The notes: generated from the letters alone by a model not told the origin. A stretch of DNA of 64,000 bases from Flagellatimonas centrodinii (GCF_016918765.2 NZ_CP092104.1:2480001-2544000); one strand, 5' to 3'; positions 7,256-17,002 are shown, counted from the first letter of the stretch. Translations and numbers: made by a program.

Positions 7256-9094
7256 TCAGTCCTCGCGGACGGTCAGCTCCACGCGCCGGTTCTCTTCACG
7301 CCCCTCTTCGGTGGCATTGTCGGCGATCGGCTGGCTGAGGCCATAACCCACCGGCACCATGCGAGCGGCGGCAACGCCGCGTCCGGTCAGGTATTCCTTG
7401 ACGGCGATCGAGCGACGCTCCGACAGGCCGAGATTGTAGGCGGCGGTACCGACATTGTCGGTATGCCCTTCAAGCTCGACGTCAATGTCAGGGTAGGCCG
7501 ACAGGGTTTCGGAAACGCGGTCGAGAATGCGCTTCGCCTCTTCGGTCAGGCGGGCGGAGTCGAACTCGAACTTCACCCCTTTGAGGATGAAGCTGCTGTC
7601 GACCGCACAGCCGCGTGCGTCGACCTGCTCGCCCGGACGCGGACGGCGGCAATCGCCCTTGAGGGCACAGCCATTGGGCAGCACCTGGGCGCCGGCGGGC
7701 GAATTCGGGCAGTCGTCGAGGTAGTCGGGAATGCCGTCGCCATCGCTGTCGAGCGGGCAGCCGTCTTCACCCACGGCGATACCGGCCGGGCTGTCCGGGC
7801 ACAGGTCGCGGAAATCGGGGATGCCGTCACCATCGGAGTCCTTGGCGGGGCAACCATTGGCATCCACTTCGATGCCGGCGGGGGTGCCGGGGCACTGGTC
7901 GCGGGCGTCGGGGACACCGTCACCGTCGCTATCGAGCGGACATCCACGGGCATCCACTTCAACGCCGGCGGGGGTGCCGGGGCACTGGTCGAGATGGTCG
8001 GGGACGCCATCGCTATCGCTGTCGGTCGGGCAGCCCTTGGCGTCGACCACCGTGCCAGCCGGGGTGCCGGGGCACTGGTCGAGGGTGTCCGGGACGCCAT
8101 CGCCATCACTGTCCAATGGGCAACCATTGGCGTCCACCTGGACGCCACTGGGCGTGTTGGGGCAACGGTCATAACGGTCGCCGACGCCATCGCCATCACT
8201 GTCGACCAATGCGGCATCCTTGAAGGTGTAACGCAGGCCGGCCGTGACCTGCTGCGCGCGATGTTCGAAATCCTGGGTGGCGGTGCTGGTGAGGGTGGTA
8301 CCGCCACTGGTGGCGGTCGACGAAATCGTGTGGGCGACATCGTCCGATACCAGATAGCGATAGTCGAGGAACAGCGCAGTGCGCCGCGACAGCCAAGCGG
8401 AGACGCCGGCGCCGGCCTGATAAAAGACGCCGCTATCGCTGTCGTCGAGACCGTCGAATTCGACATCGGCATCCTGGTAGCCGACGCCAACCCCGAGGTA
8501 GGGCATGACGCTGCCGCCAAGGTCGATATCGAACCACATGTTGGCACCCAGGCGGGTGGCGCGGAAGCGGCCTTCCGAGGCCACGGCAGTAGCGCCGGTG
8601 CTGGGGAAGGCACGTGAGCCGGTGATGTCGTTTTCACTGTAGGACAGTGTCAGCTCGGGGCGGAAGCCGCCTTCGAACTGGTAGCCGACGCCGCCGCTGA
8701 TGGCGTAGCCGCCATCGAAGGTGACGCTCAACGGGACGTTGTTGAGGGTGCTGTTGTCAGTCGTGCCACCGGTGGTGGTGCCGGGACCGAGCAGGGTGAG
8801 CAGGCATCCGTTGCTGACACCGGTGGTGCCGAGCAGGGCATCAAGGCCGCCAACCAGCCCCCCCAGCAGCGGGGTCGTTCCGAGGACGTCGCTGAGCAGG
8901 CAGGGTTCGGTGACGGTGGTGTTGGACGAGCTCTGCAGGCCGGTCAGCAGTCGCCCATCGGCATCGTCAATTTCTGATGAGGCGCCACTGGCGGAAAAAT
9001 ACCAGCCGGGCTGAAAGGCGCTGGCCGCGCCGGACAGACCGACGGTCGCCACCAACGCGGCGCCCACAGCGAATCCCCTGAAACCCTTATTCAT
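7256..9094 (-). CDS. OmpA-family outer-membrane protein with thrombospondin type-3 repeats
   Basis: About 612 aa. A signal peptide (MNKGFRGFAVGAALVATVGL, then cleavage near GAASA) starts at ATG 9094, which has GGGAAG upstream; an in-frame GTG at 9103 is less likely. Residues about 25-295 look like an eight-stranded barrel with a long loop region. Then come about six 30-residue repeats of the form DSDGDGVPDxxDQCPGTPAG, predicted calcium binding. The C-terminal OmpA domain carries KFEFDSARL, LEGHTDNVGTAAYN and NRRVEL, which bind peptidoglycan. It resembles OprF-type proteins but with more repeats. It stands alone between two catabolic blocks. Confidence 0.88.
   Translation of the reverse strand: MNKGFRGFAVGAALVATVGLSGAASAFQPGWYFSASGASSEIDDADGRLLTGLQSSSNTTVTEPCLLSDVLGTTPLLGGLVGGLDALLGTTGVSNGCLLTLLGPGTTTGGTTDNSTLNNVPLSVTFDGGYAISGGVGYQFEGGFRPELTLSYSENDITGSRAFPSTGATAVASEGRFRATRLGANMWFDIDLGGSVMPYLGVGVGYQDADVEFDGLDDSDSGVFYQAGAGVSAWLSRRTALFLDYRYLVSDDVAHTISSTATSGGTTLTSTATQDFEHRAQQVTAGLRYTFKDAALVDSDGDGVGDRYDRCPNTPSGVQVDANGCPLDSDGDGVPDTLDQCPGTPAGTVVDAKGCPTDSDSDGVPDHLDQCPGTPAGVEVDARGCPLDSDGDGVPDARDQCPGTPAGIEVDANGCPAKDSDGDGIPDFRDLCPDSPAGIAVGEDGCPLDSDGDGIPDYLDDCPNSPAGAQVLPNGCALKGDCRRPRPGEQVDARGCAVDSSFILKGVKFEFDSARLTEEAKRILDRVSETLSAYPDIDVELEGHTDNVGTAAYNLGLSERRSIAVKEYLTGRGVAAARMVPVGYGLSQPIADNATEEGREENRRVELTVRED
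7668..8200 (-). repeat. Six coding tandem repeats (about 90 bp each), TSP type-3
   Basis: The DNA repeats in 90-base units encode DSDGDG-rich calcium-binding motifs with CP-GTPAG and D-GCP segments. Units have diverged at the third codon position, so this is an old protein repeat rather than a recent expansion. Confidence 0.85.
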
Positions 9095-9197
9095 CGATGT
9101 CACTTCCCAAGGTTGACCGGTGGCGCGCGGGCGCGCGCCGAAGCATCATCTTACGCCGGTGCCGGGGGCTTCCGCGAGGGGGGCGAAGGGATATTTG

Positions 9198-10349
9198 TCA
9201 CCATCCTGACTGTCGCGCTGTCAGATCTTTCATGATTTCTTGTGAGCCACCGCCGATGGTCAGCACCTTGGTTTCACGATAGATCCGTTCAACCGCCGCG
9301 CCGCGCAGATACCCGGCGCCGCCGAAGATCTGCAGGGCCTCGTTGGCAACCCATTCCAGCATGGTGCAGGCGTGGTTTTTCAGCAGGCAGACCTCGGCGA
9401 CCGGCAACTGTTTGTTGGAGACGCGCCAGGCGAGGATCTCCAGGTGGGCGCGCACCGCATCAATCCGCATCTTCATGTCGGCCAGCTTGTGACGGATGAC
9501 CTGGTTGCGGATCAACGGCTTGCCGAAGGTCTGGCGCTCCCGCGCGTAGGCCAGGCTGTCGTCAAAGCAGACCTGGGCGAAGGCCAGCGCCTGCGCCGCC
9601 AGCATCAGCCGCTCCTGATTGAAATTCATCATGATCGCCATGAACCCGGCGTTTTCAGGGCCCAGCCGGTTGCCGACCGGTACCCGGCAATTGTCGAAAT
9701 AGAGCGTGGCAGTGTCGGATGCATGCCAGCCCATCTTTTCCAGCGGCGTGCGCGTCAGTCCCGGGGTATCGCCTTCGATGACCAGCAACGAGACGCCACC
9801 CATGCCGGCCTCGCCGGTACGGACGGCGGTGGTGATGAAGTCGGCACGCATGCCGGAGGTGATGAAGGTCTTGCTGCCGTTGACCACATAGTGGTCGCCA
9901 TCGCGAACCGCCCGGGTCCGCAGATTGGCGACATCGGAGCCGCCCGAGGGCTCGGTGATGGCGAGCGCGGCGATCTTCTCGCCCGCCAGCACAGGTCGCG
10001 CGAAACGCGCTTTCTGGTCGGCCGTTCCCACCGCACATACCGGTGGGGTGGCGATGCCGTGGCTCATCAGCGAGGCAATCAGCCCGCCACTGCCGGCGCG
10101 GGCGAGCTCCTCGGTGAGGACGATCATGAAGAACAGGTCGGGGACCGGAATGCCCCCGCAGTCTTCGGGAAAGCCAATCTGCAACAGGCCGGCATCGGCA
10201 GCTGCCCGATGCAGTTCCCTCGGCAGTTGACCCTCGCGCTCCCACCGGTCAATGTGCGGCCGGCAGGCGTGGTCGACAAATCGGCGCGCCTGCACCCGCA
10301 GGGCCTCGTGGTCAGCGGTCAGGAAGGGATGAGGACGTGAATCGGTCAT
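9198..10349 (-). CDS. Acyl-CoA dehydrogenase (AtuD/isovaleryl-CoA-dehydrogenase-like)
   Basis: FAD-dependent alpha,beta-dehydrogenation of an acyl-CoA. About 383 aa from ATG 10349 (MTDSRPHPFL). FAD- and substrate-binding segments ALAITEPSGGSDVANLRT and GSKTFITSG are present, as is the C-terminal IFGGAGYLRG. At the usual medium-chain catalytic Glu position the sequence reads LTIGGGSQEI, with Gly instead of Glu. NQERLMLAAQALA supplies a Glu where isovaleryl- and long-chain dehydrogenases have their base, so branched or long substrates are plausible. Divergent from the acyl-CoA ligase. Substrate is inferred from context only. Confidence 0.87.
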   Translation of the reverse strand: MTDSRPHPFLTADHEALRVQARRFVDHACRPHIDRWEREGQLPRELHRAAADAGLLQIGFPEDCGGIPVPDLFFMIVLTEELARAGSGGLIASLMSHGIATPPVCAVGTADQKARFARPVLAGEKIAALAITEPSGGSDVANLRTRAVRDGDHYVVNGSKTFITSGMRADFITTAVRTGEAGMGGVSLLVIEGDTPGLTRTPLEKMGWHASDTATLYFDNCRVPVGNRLGPENAGFMAIMMNFNQERLMLAAQALAFAQVCFDDSLAYARERQTFGKPLIRNQVIRHKLADMKMRIDAVRAHLEILAWRVSNKQLPVAEVCLLKNHACTMLEWVANEALQIFGGAGYLRGAAVERIYRETKVLTIGGGSQEIMKDLTARQSGW

Positions 10350-10390
10350 GGAAATTACCGGTGAACGTGGTACACAATCGAGAGGTCGAC

Positions 10391-10419
10391 ACGGTATCTG
10401 CGGAATTACTCGCTGACAA
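10391..10419 (-). promoter_or_regulatory. Candidate promoter of the acyl-CoA dehydrogenase
   Basis: On the minus strand TTGTCA (10419-10414), 17 bases, TACCGT (10396-10391). Spacing is ideal, -10 match moderate. It lies about 45 bases before the gene start. Confidence 0.4.
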
Positions 10420-10443
10420 CGATCATCGAACACCATGTTGATT

Positions 10444-10456
10444 GGTAACCATAATT
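10444..10456 (+). promoter_or_regulatory. Motif GGTAACCATAATT, twin of the one before the carboxylase operon
   Basis: Twelve of 13 bases match 2573-2585. It sits 14 bases before the ligase ATG, so a protein bound here would occlude the start region; CATAAT inside it could act as a -10 box. Confidence 0.4.
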
Positions 10457-10469
10457 ACGAAGGAGAGCG

Positions 10470-12146
10470 ATGATGCAGGTCACCCCTGACATGCTGCCGC
10501 TGGCGCGTTTGGCCGAGTGGGCCGCCAGTCGCCCGGATGCCGTGGCCTATGTCCAGCCGATGGGCGATGGCGACAGCCGCGACTACACCTTTGCGCAGGT
10601 CTGGGATGAATCGCGGCGCATGGCGGCCTATCTGAAGTCGTTCGGCTGGCCTCCGGGCAGCTGCATCGCAATTCTGTCGAAGAACTGCGCCCATTGGCTG
10701 ATGAGCGATTTCGCCATCTGGATGGCCGGTTACGTGAGTGTGCCGGTGTATCCGACACTGACGGCGGAGTCGGTGCGACAGATTCTCGACCATGCGGAGG
10801 TGAAGGCCTGCTTTGTCGGCAAGCTCGACGACTGGCCGCAAATGCAGTCGGGTGTTCCGGAGGCGGTGGTCCGTATCGGCTACCCGTTGTCTCCGCCTGG
10901 TGATTTTCCCGGCTGGGACACCATCGTCGCGCAGACTGCAGCGCTGGAACCGGTGGCTGCACCGGCGGAGGATACTTTGGCGACGGTCATCTACACCTCC
11001 GGAACGACCGGCATGCCGAAGGGCGTGATGCACCCGTTCCGCACATTCGCAGTGGCCCCCGAGATCGTCCGTGAAGGCTTCGGGGCGACGCCGGAGGACC
11101 GTGTGCTGTCCTACTTGCCGTTGGCGCACGTGGCCGAGCGGGTGTTCGTCGAAGCCAATTCGCTGGCGATCGGCTTCCGTGTGTATTTTGCCGAATCGCT
11201 GGACACGTTCGTCGCCGACCTGCAGCGGGCCCGGCCAACCATGTTCTTTTCGGTGCCGCGACTTTGGACAAAATTTCAGCAGGGGGTCGAGGCCAAGATC
11301 CCGCCTGCGCGGCTGAAGCAATTGCTGGGCCTGCCGCTGATCGGTCGCGTGGTCCGGCGCAAGATTCTCCGCGGACTCGGCCTCGATGCCGTGCGCTTCG
11401 CTGGCGGCGGCGCATCTCCGATGCCGACCTCGCTGATGGCCTGGTATCGCGATCTCGGCCTGGAGATCGTCGAGGTCTATGGCATGACCGAGAACTTCGG
11501 TCTGTCGCATGGCTCGTTCCCCGGGACCGGTCGGGTCGGATATGTCGGGCTGCCGTGGCCGGGGGTTGAATGTCGGCTCGGCGACAACAATGAGGTGTTG
11601 GTCAAGGGGCCGACCACCATGCTGGGCTACTACAAGGCCCCCGAAAAGACCCGCGAGACCTTCACCGATGATGGCTGGTTGAAGACCGGTGACCTCGGCG
11701 CCTTCGATGAGGCCGGGCGTTTGCGGATCACCGGCCGTGCCAAGGAGCAGTTCAAGACGTCCAAGGGCAAATATGTATCACCGGCACCGATCGAAAATCG
11801 CCTCGCCGCCCATCCGCGGGTCGAGGCCTGCTGTGTCACCGGCGCCGGCTTGCCGCAGCCCTTCGCCCTGATCATGCTGCCGGCCGAGGTGACGCAGGCC
11901 GTGGCCACGGATGTCCATTTGCGGGAGCAGCTGTCGCAGTCGTTGACCGACCATATGGAATCGATCAACAGCGCGCTTGATCCGCACGAGCAACTCGACT
12001 TTCTGGTGGTGGTGCGCGACCAGTGGACTGTCGAGAACGGCTTGATCACGCCCACTCTGAAGATCAAGCGGGCAGAGCTTGAAGCCAGCTACGGGCCGCG
12101 GTTCGAAGCGTGGGCGTCGGCGCGACAGGTGGTGGTCTGGGCCTGA
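10470..12146 (+). CDS. AMP-dependent acyl-CoA synthetase/ligase
   Basis: ANL-superfamily enzyme of 558 aa that activates a carboxylic acid through acyl-AMP to its CoA ester. Core motifs in order: P-loop [13 protein letters not shown] near residue 175, [18 protein letters not shown] (substrate/adenylate), TGDLG and [11 protein letters not shown] with the hinge region. GGAG five bases before the ATG supports the start. Long-chain FACS-type spacing. Divergent from the acyl-CoA dehydrogenase, so it likely provides that enzyme's CoA substrate; AtuH is a comparable role. True substrate unknown. Confidence 0.88.
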   Translation: MMQVTPDMLPLARLAEWAASRPDAVAYVQPMGDGDSRDYTFAQVWDESRRMAAYLKSFGWPPGSCIAILSKNCAHWLMSDFAIWMAGYVSVPVYPTLTAESVRQILDHAEVKACFVGKLDDWPQMQSGVPEAVVRIGYPLSPPGDFPGWDTIVAQTAALEPVAAPAEDTLATVIYTSGTTGMPKGVMHPFRTFAVAPEIVREGFGATPEDRVLSYLPLAHVAERVFVEANSLAIGFRVYFAESLDTFVADLQRARPTMFFSVPRLWTKFQQGVEAKIPPARLKQLLGLPLIGRVVRRKILRGLGLDAVRFAGGGASPMPTSLMAWYRDLGLEIVEVYGMTENFGLSHGSFPGTGRVGYVGLPWPGVECRLGDNNEVLVKGPTTMLGYYKAPEKTRETFTDDGWLKTGDLGAFDEAGRLRITGRAKEQFKTSKGKYVSPAPIENRLAAHPRVEACCVTGAGLPQPFALIMLPAEVTQAVATDVHLREQLSQSLTDHMESINSALDPHEQLDFLVVVRDQWTVENGLITPTLKIKRAELEASYGPRFEAWASARQVVVWA

Positions 12147-12154
12147 TTCAGGGG

Positions 12155-12188
12155 CTGTCATATAAATGTCATCTGACTGTCATATGGT
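12155..12188 (+). promoter_or_regulatory. Pho box (PhoB-binding) with three half-sites, and -10, of the pst operon
   Basis: CTGTCAT at 12155, ATGTCAT at 12166 and CTGTCAT at 12177 are spaced exactly 11 bases apart, the signature of tandem PhoB binding. TATGGT at 12183 can be the -10, as PhoB replaces the -35 function. It lies about 60 bases before pstS, so the operon should be induced by phosphate starvation. Confidence 0.88.
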
Positions 12189-12244
12189 GTCCAACAGCGG
12201 CCCCCAAGATGGTGGCCACTGCCCATTCATTCGAGGACAGCTCC

Positions 12245-13321
12245 ATGATTTCTCGCGCTTTTCTGCTGGCGGTCACGCTGGCACCCGCCATTCTTCTGAG
12301 CGCTTGTGGCGGCGGCGAACCCGCGGCTCCCGCCCCGGCCGTCGCGCCGACACCGACCGCCGAGCCCGTCGCCACCGCAGTGCCGAGCGCCCCTCCTGCC
12401 AGCAGCGAGCAGGATGCCCGGGTCGACCCGGAGCTGCCCGCTTACGAGCCGGTGTCCGGTATCTCCGGCTCGCTGTCGAGTGTCGGCTCCGACACCCTCA
12501 ACAACCAGATGACCTTGTGGGCAGAAGAGTTCAAGCGCTTCTACCCCAACGTCAACATCCAGATCCAGGGGGCCGGATCCTCGACTGCGCCCCCGGCGCT
12601 GACCGAAGGCACGGCCAACGTCGGCCCGATGTCACGGCAGATGAAGGAACAGGAAATCCAGGCTTTCGAGCAGAAGTACGGCTACAAGCCGACCGCCGTC
12701 GGTGTCGCCATTGATGCGCTCGCGGTGTTCGTCAACAAGGACAACCCGATCGCCGGGCTGTCGATCCCGCAAGTGGATGCGATCTTCTCCGCCACCCGCA
12801 CCTGCGGCGGGTCCCAGGACCTGACGCGCTGGGGCGACCTCGGCCTGGAAGGTGACTGGGCAAATCGTCCGATTCAGCTCTATGGGCGCAATTCGGTCTC
12901 CGGTACCTACGGCTACTTCAAGGAAACCGCGCTGTGCAAGGGTGACTTCAAGGCCAATGTCAACGAGCAGCCGGGTTCCGCATCGGTGGTGCAGTCGGTG
13001 TCCACCGGCCTGAATGCCATCGGCTACTCCGGCATCGGTTACGTGACCTCGGGTGTGCGCGCCGTGCCGCTGTCCCAGACCGAAGGCGGCGAATTTGTGC
13101 CGGCGGACCCGGTGCACGCGATTGATGGCAGCTACCCGCTGTCGCGCCTGCTCTATGTCTACGTCAATCGGGCGCCCAATCAGCCGCTGGCGCCGATGGA
13201 GCGTGAATTCTTCCGCATGGTGCTGTCGCGCGACGGCCAGATGGTGGTCGCCAAGGACGGGTACATTCCGTTGCCAGCGCCGGTGGCAGCGCGCTTCCGT
13301 AGTGAACTCGGGATCGAATAA
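12245..13321 (+). CDS. pstS: Phosphate ABC transporter substrate-binding lipoprotein PstS
   Basis: Periplasmic phosphate-binding protein for the PstSCAB importer. 358 aa from ATG 12245. Signal peptide with lipobox ILLSAC predicts a lipid anchor. A Pro/Ala-rich tether (residues about 25-60) leads to the binding fold. Phosphate-loop features include [23 protein letters not shown] and [14 protein letters not shown]. The tethered form fits retention at a membrane. The frame is open from 12110, but the signal peptide decides the start. First gene after the Pho box. Confidence 0.93.
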   Translation: MISRAFLLAVTLAPAILLSACGGGEPAAPAPAVAPTPTAEPVATAVPSAPPASSEQDARVDPELPAYEPVSGISGSLSSVGSDTLNNQMTLWAEEFKRFYPNVNIQIQGAGSSTAPPALTEGTANVGPMSRQMKEQEIQAFEQKYGYKPTAVGVAIDALAVFVNKDNPIAGLSIPQVDAIFSATRTCGGSQDLTRWGDLGLEGDWANRPIQLYGRNSVSGTYGYFKETALCKGDFKANVNEQPGSASVVQSVSTGLNAIGYSGIGYVTSGVRAVPLSQTEGGEFVPADPVHAIDGSYPLSRLLYVYVNRAPNQPLAPMEREFFRMVLSRDGQMVVAKDGYIPLPAPVAARFRSELGIE

Positions 13322-13417
13322 CCATCAGAGTCGTTGGCGTAGCACGCCGCGATCCGGGGTCGCTCCCGGGCCGTGACGTGCTGCAGCCGATGACCGCAAT
13401 CAAGGGTGCAATCAACA

Positions 13418-14650
13418 ATGAAAAAGACCTTTTCTGCAGCGCTGACGCTCCTGGGGACCGCCGGCTTGCTGGCAGCGACGTCCGCCTCGGCGCAGACCGT
13501 TTCGACCAAAGGGGGGCTGTCGATTGCCTCCGAGGACGGCAATTTCGCCTTCCAACTGGGCGGGCGCATTCACTTCGACGGCTATCTCTTCTCCGAGCCG
13601 GAAATTGACGGTGTCGAGGTTCCGCGGGCAAGCGGACAGTCCAGCGGCACCGAGTTCCGGCGGGCGCGCCTGAGCCTCAGTGGCCAGGCATATGGATGGG
13701 CCTTCAAGTTCGAGGAAGAGTTCGCGGGTTCGGATGTCGACGAGCGCGAACTGTGGATCGGCCGCAGCATCGGACCGGGATTCCTGACCCTCGGCCAGTT
13801 CAAGCCCTATCGCGGCATGGACGAGCTGACCTCATCGAACGAACTGCTGATGATGGAACGGCCGTCGACCTCTGCCAGTGGTGTCTACAACGGTCGTCAG
13901 TTCCAGCAGGGCGTGGGCTATCTCGTCGGCCGCAAGGACGGTCGCTATACGCTGGGCGCATCGGCCTACACCCTGCGCAACGATGACAGCACTCGCAACG
14001 AAGGGGTTGGTTTCGCCGCCCGTGGTACCTACGCCTCACCGCTGGTCGACAACCGCGGCACATTGCATTTCGGCGGGTCCTACAGTGTCGACAACACATC
14101 GCAGAATCCCGCCAATGTTGGCGTGACCACGCGAGTCGGCTTTGCTGGCCGACGTTCCAACGTATCCAGCGATCCATTGCAAAGCGGCACCATTGGATCA
14201 GTGGCGCCGGGTGAATCGGCATCGACGTTGGGGCTGGAGCTGGCGGCGTCGATCGGCGCCTTCTTCCTGCAGGCCGAACATGCCTGGCAGCGGCTGGGGC
14301 AGGGCGCCGGCGGCAGCGACCAGGACGTGGCTGCCAAATACGTGATGATCGCTTACAACTTCAGCCACCTGCGCAAGGCCTACAAGGCTGACAAGGGGGT
14401 TTTCGCCGCCCTCAAGCCCAGTGATGGAGGGGCGCTGGAACTGACCGCGCGTTACGACAACATCGAGAATAGCGACAGCCCTGAGGCCCCGGAAGCCACC
14501 TCGATCACCGTCGGCGCCAATTACTACGTCAACCCGCAACTGCGCTTCATGGTCAATCTCACCCACGGCGAATTCGACGTCGGCGCGCCCGGTGCCCGCA
14601 CCAGCGCAGAGCTTGACCAGCTCGCGGTTCGCGCGCAGCTGCACTTCTGA
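13418..14650 (+). CDS. Phosphate-selective porin O/P family protein
   Basis: Outer-membrane porin of about 410 aa with signal peptide (MKKTFSAALTLLGTAGLLAA, then SASAQ). The mature start has GRIHFDGYLF and EFRRARLSLSGQ followed by YGWAFKFEEEF, characteristic of OprO/OprP. It ends LAVRAQLHF, a terminal aromatic beta strand. Alternating strands run throughout. Lying between pstS and pstC, it should pass phosphate or polyphosphate to PstS. Located 97 bases after pstS; a GC-rich hairpin without a T-run lies in the gap, so cotranscription is likely. Selectivity is by family and context. Confidence 0.9.
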   Translation: MKKTFSAALTLLGTAGLLAATSASAQTVSTKGGLSIASEDGNFAFQLGGRIHFDGYLFSEPEIDGVEVPRASGQSSGTEFRRARLSLSGQAYGWAFKFEEEFAGSDVDERELWIGRSIGPGFLTLGQFKPYRGMDELTSSNELLMMERPSTSASGVYNGRQFQQGVGYLVGRKDGRYTLGASAYTLRNDDSTRNEGVGFAARGTYASPLVDNRGTLHFGGSYSVDNTSQNPANVGVTTRVGFAGRRSNVSSDPLQSGTIGSVAPGESASTLGLELAASIGAFFLQAEHAWQRLGQGAGGSDQDVAAKYVMIAYNFSHLRKAYKADKGVFAALKPSDGGALELTARYDNIENSDSPEAPEATSITVGANYYVNPQLRFMVNLTHGEFDVGAPGARTSAELDQLAVRAQLHF

Positions 14651-14737
14651 TCCGAGAGCCCGGTATGGCACCTGCATCGACTTTCGCGCTGTTCAGGCTG
14701 GCATTCCCTCACCGTTGTGGGCGGAGGGCTTCTGTCC

Positions 14738-17002
14738 ATGTCTGACGCTGTGGATGCCGGGCCGGTGGCGTCGTCCGAGCGCTCCATCGTGGGCGGCAAG
14801 TCGGCGCAGATGCGAACCCGCTACCTGCGTGACAGTGTCGCCAGATGGGTCGTCTGGGGTGGGGGTCTCGGTGTGATCGGCGCCTTGATGCTGATCTTCT
14901 TTTATCTGGTGTCCGAGGTGATGCCCCTGTTCGGGGGCGCCACCGTCACGCCGCGGGCGCCGATGACATTGCCTGGAGGCGGTACCACCGTCTATTTGGC
15001 GGCCGAAGAGCAGGGCGAGGTCGGGTTCCGGTTGACCGAGGCCGGAGCCGGTCAGTTCTTCAATCTCGACAATGGTGAACCGCTGGCATCGCAGGCCCTG
15101 CCGATGGCGGGTGCGCGGGTGTCGGCGGTAACCGATGTGAATCGCGAGGACGCTCTACTGGCCGTGCAGCGCACTGATGGCGATGTGGTGCTGGTGCAAC
15201 AGAAATATGCCGTGCGGTTCGATCCGCAACAGCGGCGGATGATCACGCCGAGTCTGGCGTTCCCGTATGGCGAGGCCCCGTTGGCCTTTACGGCGACCGG
15301 CGGGCGATCGTTGGCGGTACGCATGGCTAACGGCCAGATGGTTTTGGCGGCAGTCGACGGCTCGGCCTCGGTGGCGTTGCGGCGGTATTCGGTCCAGTCC
15401 TCGCTGTTTGGCGACAGTACATTGGCGGCGCAGCCGCTGACCTCGGTAACTCTCCCGTTCGCGGCTGATCGGGTCCTGCTGGATCCGCTGATCGGATGGC
15501 TGTACGTCGCCAACGATGCGACGGGGCGGATCGCCCTGCTGTCGCTGCGGGGCGCCGAGCCGACGTTGGTGGACACGGTCGAGGTTGGGGGCGCCTTGCG
15601 AGACCTCAGTCATTTGGCCGGCGGCATCTCGGTGGTCGCGGCACAGGCTGACGGCAACATCAGTCAGTGGTTTCCCGCGCGCCGCGACGATGGCCGTTAC
15701 TACTTGGCCCGGGTGCGCGACATCAAGGCCTTCGGCAATGATCGGATTACCACCCTCGGCGTGGAGATGCGCCGCCGCACAATCGCGGTCGGCGATAGTG
15801 CTGGCGAGGCCGTGTTCCTGCACGGCACCGCCGGTGATGAGGTGTGGTCGGGCAAACTGCTGGATGCACCGATCGAAGCGTTGGTGTTCAACTCGCGCGC
15901 CAATTTTCTGATGGCGTTGGGCGCCGACGGCAGCTTCCAGGGATTCGACGTGCACAACGAGCACCCCGAAGTGTCGTTCAGTGCGCTCTGGCAGAAGGTC
16001 TGGTACGAGGGCTATGACGAGCCGCGGTGGTTATGGCAGTCGTCAGCCGCGAGCAGTGACTTCGAACCCAAGTTCAGTTTGACGCCGCTGGCGTTCGGGA
16101 CCCTCAAGGCCGCTTTTTACGCCATGCTGTTTGCCATTCCGATGGCGATACTCGGGGCGATCTACACGGCCAACTTCATGTCCTCGGAGATGCGTCAGGC
16201 GGTCAAGCCCACCATCGAGCTGATGGAAGCTCTGCCGACCGTGATTCTCGGATTTCTTGCCGGGTTGTGGTTGGCCCCGTTTGTCGAATCGAATCTCCCC
16301 GGGGTATTTCTGACCCTGGTGCTGCTGCCGTTGTCGATCCCGCTGTTCGGCTATCTCTGGATGCGGATGCCGCGTTCAATCCGCCTTCGCGTACCGCCAG
16401 GATGGGAGGCCGGCCTGTTGATCCCGGTCGTGAGTGTCATCGTCTGGTTGTGCTTCGTCGTCGCCAAGCCGATCGAGGCCCTGGCTTTTGGCGGCAATAT
16501 GCAGAGCTGGATGGACCACACGCTGGGGATCGGCTATGACCAGCGCAATGCCCTGGTGGTCGGCATCGCCATGGGGGTGGCGGTGATCCCCACCATCTAC
16601 TCGATCACCGAGGACGCTATCTTCAGCGTGCCCAAACAGTTGTCGCTGGGCTCGCTGGCGTTGGGGGCCACGCCCTGGCAGACCCTGATCGGCGTCGTGC
16701 TGCCGACCGCCAGCCCCGGCATATTCTCGGCCGTGATGATCGGCACCGGCCGCGCCGTAGGCGAAACCATGATCGTGCTCATGGCCACCGGCAATACCGC
16801 GGTGATGGACTTCAGCATGTTTGAAGGCTTGCGCACCATGTCCGCCAACATTGCGGTTGAAATGCCGGAATCCGAAGTCGGCAGTACCCATTTCCGGCTG
16901 TTGTTCCTGGCTGGGCTGGCGCTGTTCCTGTTCACCTTCCTGTTCAACACGCTGGCGGAGATCGTGCGCCAGCGGTTGCGACAGAAGTACGCCTCCATCT
17001 GA
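14738..17002 (+). CDS. pstC: Phosphate ABC transporter permease PstC, with large periplasmic insert
   Basis: Inner-membrane permease. At 754 aa it is much longer than the roughly 320 aa E. coli PstC. One membrane helix (about residues 45-68) is followed by about 370 residues with beta-propeller-like strands, then the normal permease core beginning near FGTLKAAFYAMLFAIPMAIL. The coupling region reads LGSLALGATPWQTLIGVVLP and GRAVGETMIVLMATGN. Long forms occur in pseudomonads, so the insert is a lineage trait. ATG 14738 has GGAGG ten bases upstream. Confidence 0.92.
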   Translation: MSDAVDAGPVASSERSIVGGKSAQMRTRYLRDSVARWVVWGGGLGVIGALMLIFFYLVSEVMPLFGGATVTPRAPMTLPGGGTTVYLAAEEQGEVGFRLTEAGAGQFFNLDNGEPLASQALPMAGARVSAVTDVNREDALLAVQRTDGDVVLVQQKYAVRFDPQQRRMITPSLAFPYGEAPLAFTATGGRSLAVRMANGQMVLAAVDGSASVALRRYSVQSSLFGDSTLAAQPLTSVTLPFAADRVLLDPLIGWLYVANDATGRIALLSLRGAEPTLVDTVEVGGALRDLSHLAGGISVVAAQADGNISQWFPARRDDGRYYLARVRDIKAFGNDRITTLGVEMRRRTIAVGDSAGEAVFLHGTAGDEVWSGKLLDAPIEALVFNSRANFLMALGADGSFQGFDVHNEHPEVSFSALWQKVWYEGYDEPRWLWQSSAASSDFEPKFSLTPLAFGTLKAAFYAMLFAIPMAILGAIYTANFMSSEMRQAVKPTIELMEALPTVILGFLAGLWLAPFVESNLPGVFLTLVLLPLSIPLFGYLWMRMPRSIRLRVPPGWEAGLLIPVVSVIVWLCFVVAKPIEALAFGGNMQSWMDHTLGIGYDQRNALVVGIAMGVAVIPTIYSITEDAIFSVPKQLSLGSLALGATPWQTLIGVVLPTASPGIFSAVMIGTGRAVGETMIVLMATGNTAVMDFSMFEGLRTMSANIAVEMPESEVGSTHFRLLFLAGLALFLFTFLFNTLAEIVRQRLRQKYASI

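Noticed and set aside
7668-8200. Regular DNA repeats that might suggest a CRISPR or minisatellite
   Set aside because: Repeats are in frame, encode TSP3 motifs and have no unique spacers.
7463-8617. 384-codon open frame antisense to the OmpA-like gene
   Set aside because: Repetitive only because it mirrors the TSP3 repeats; no signal peptide or motif.
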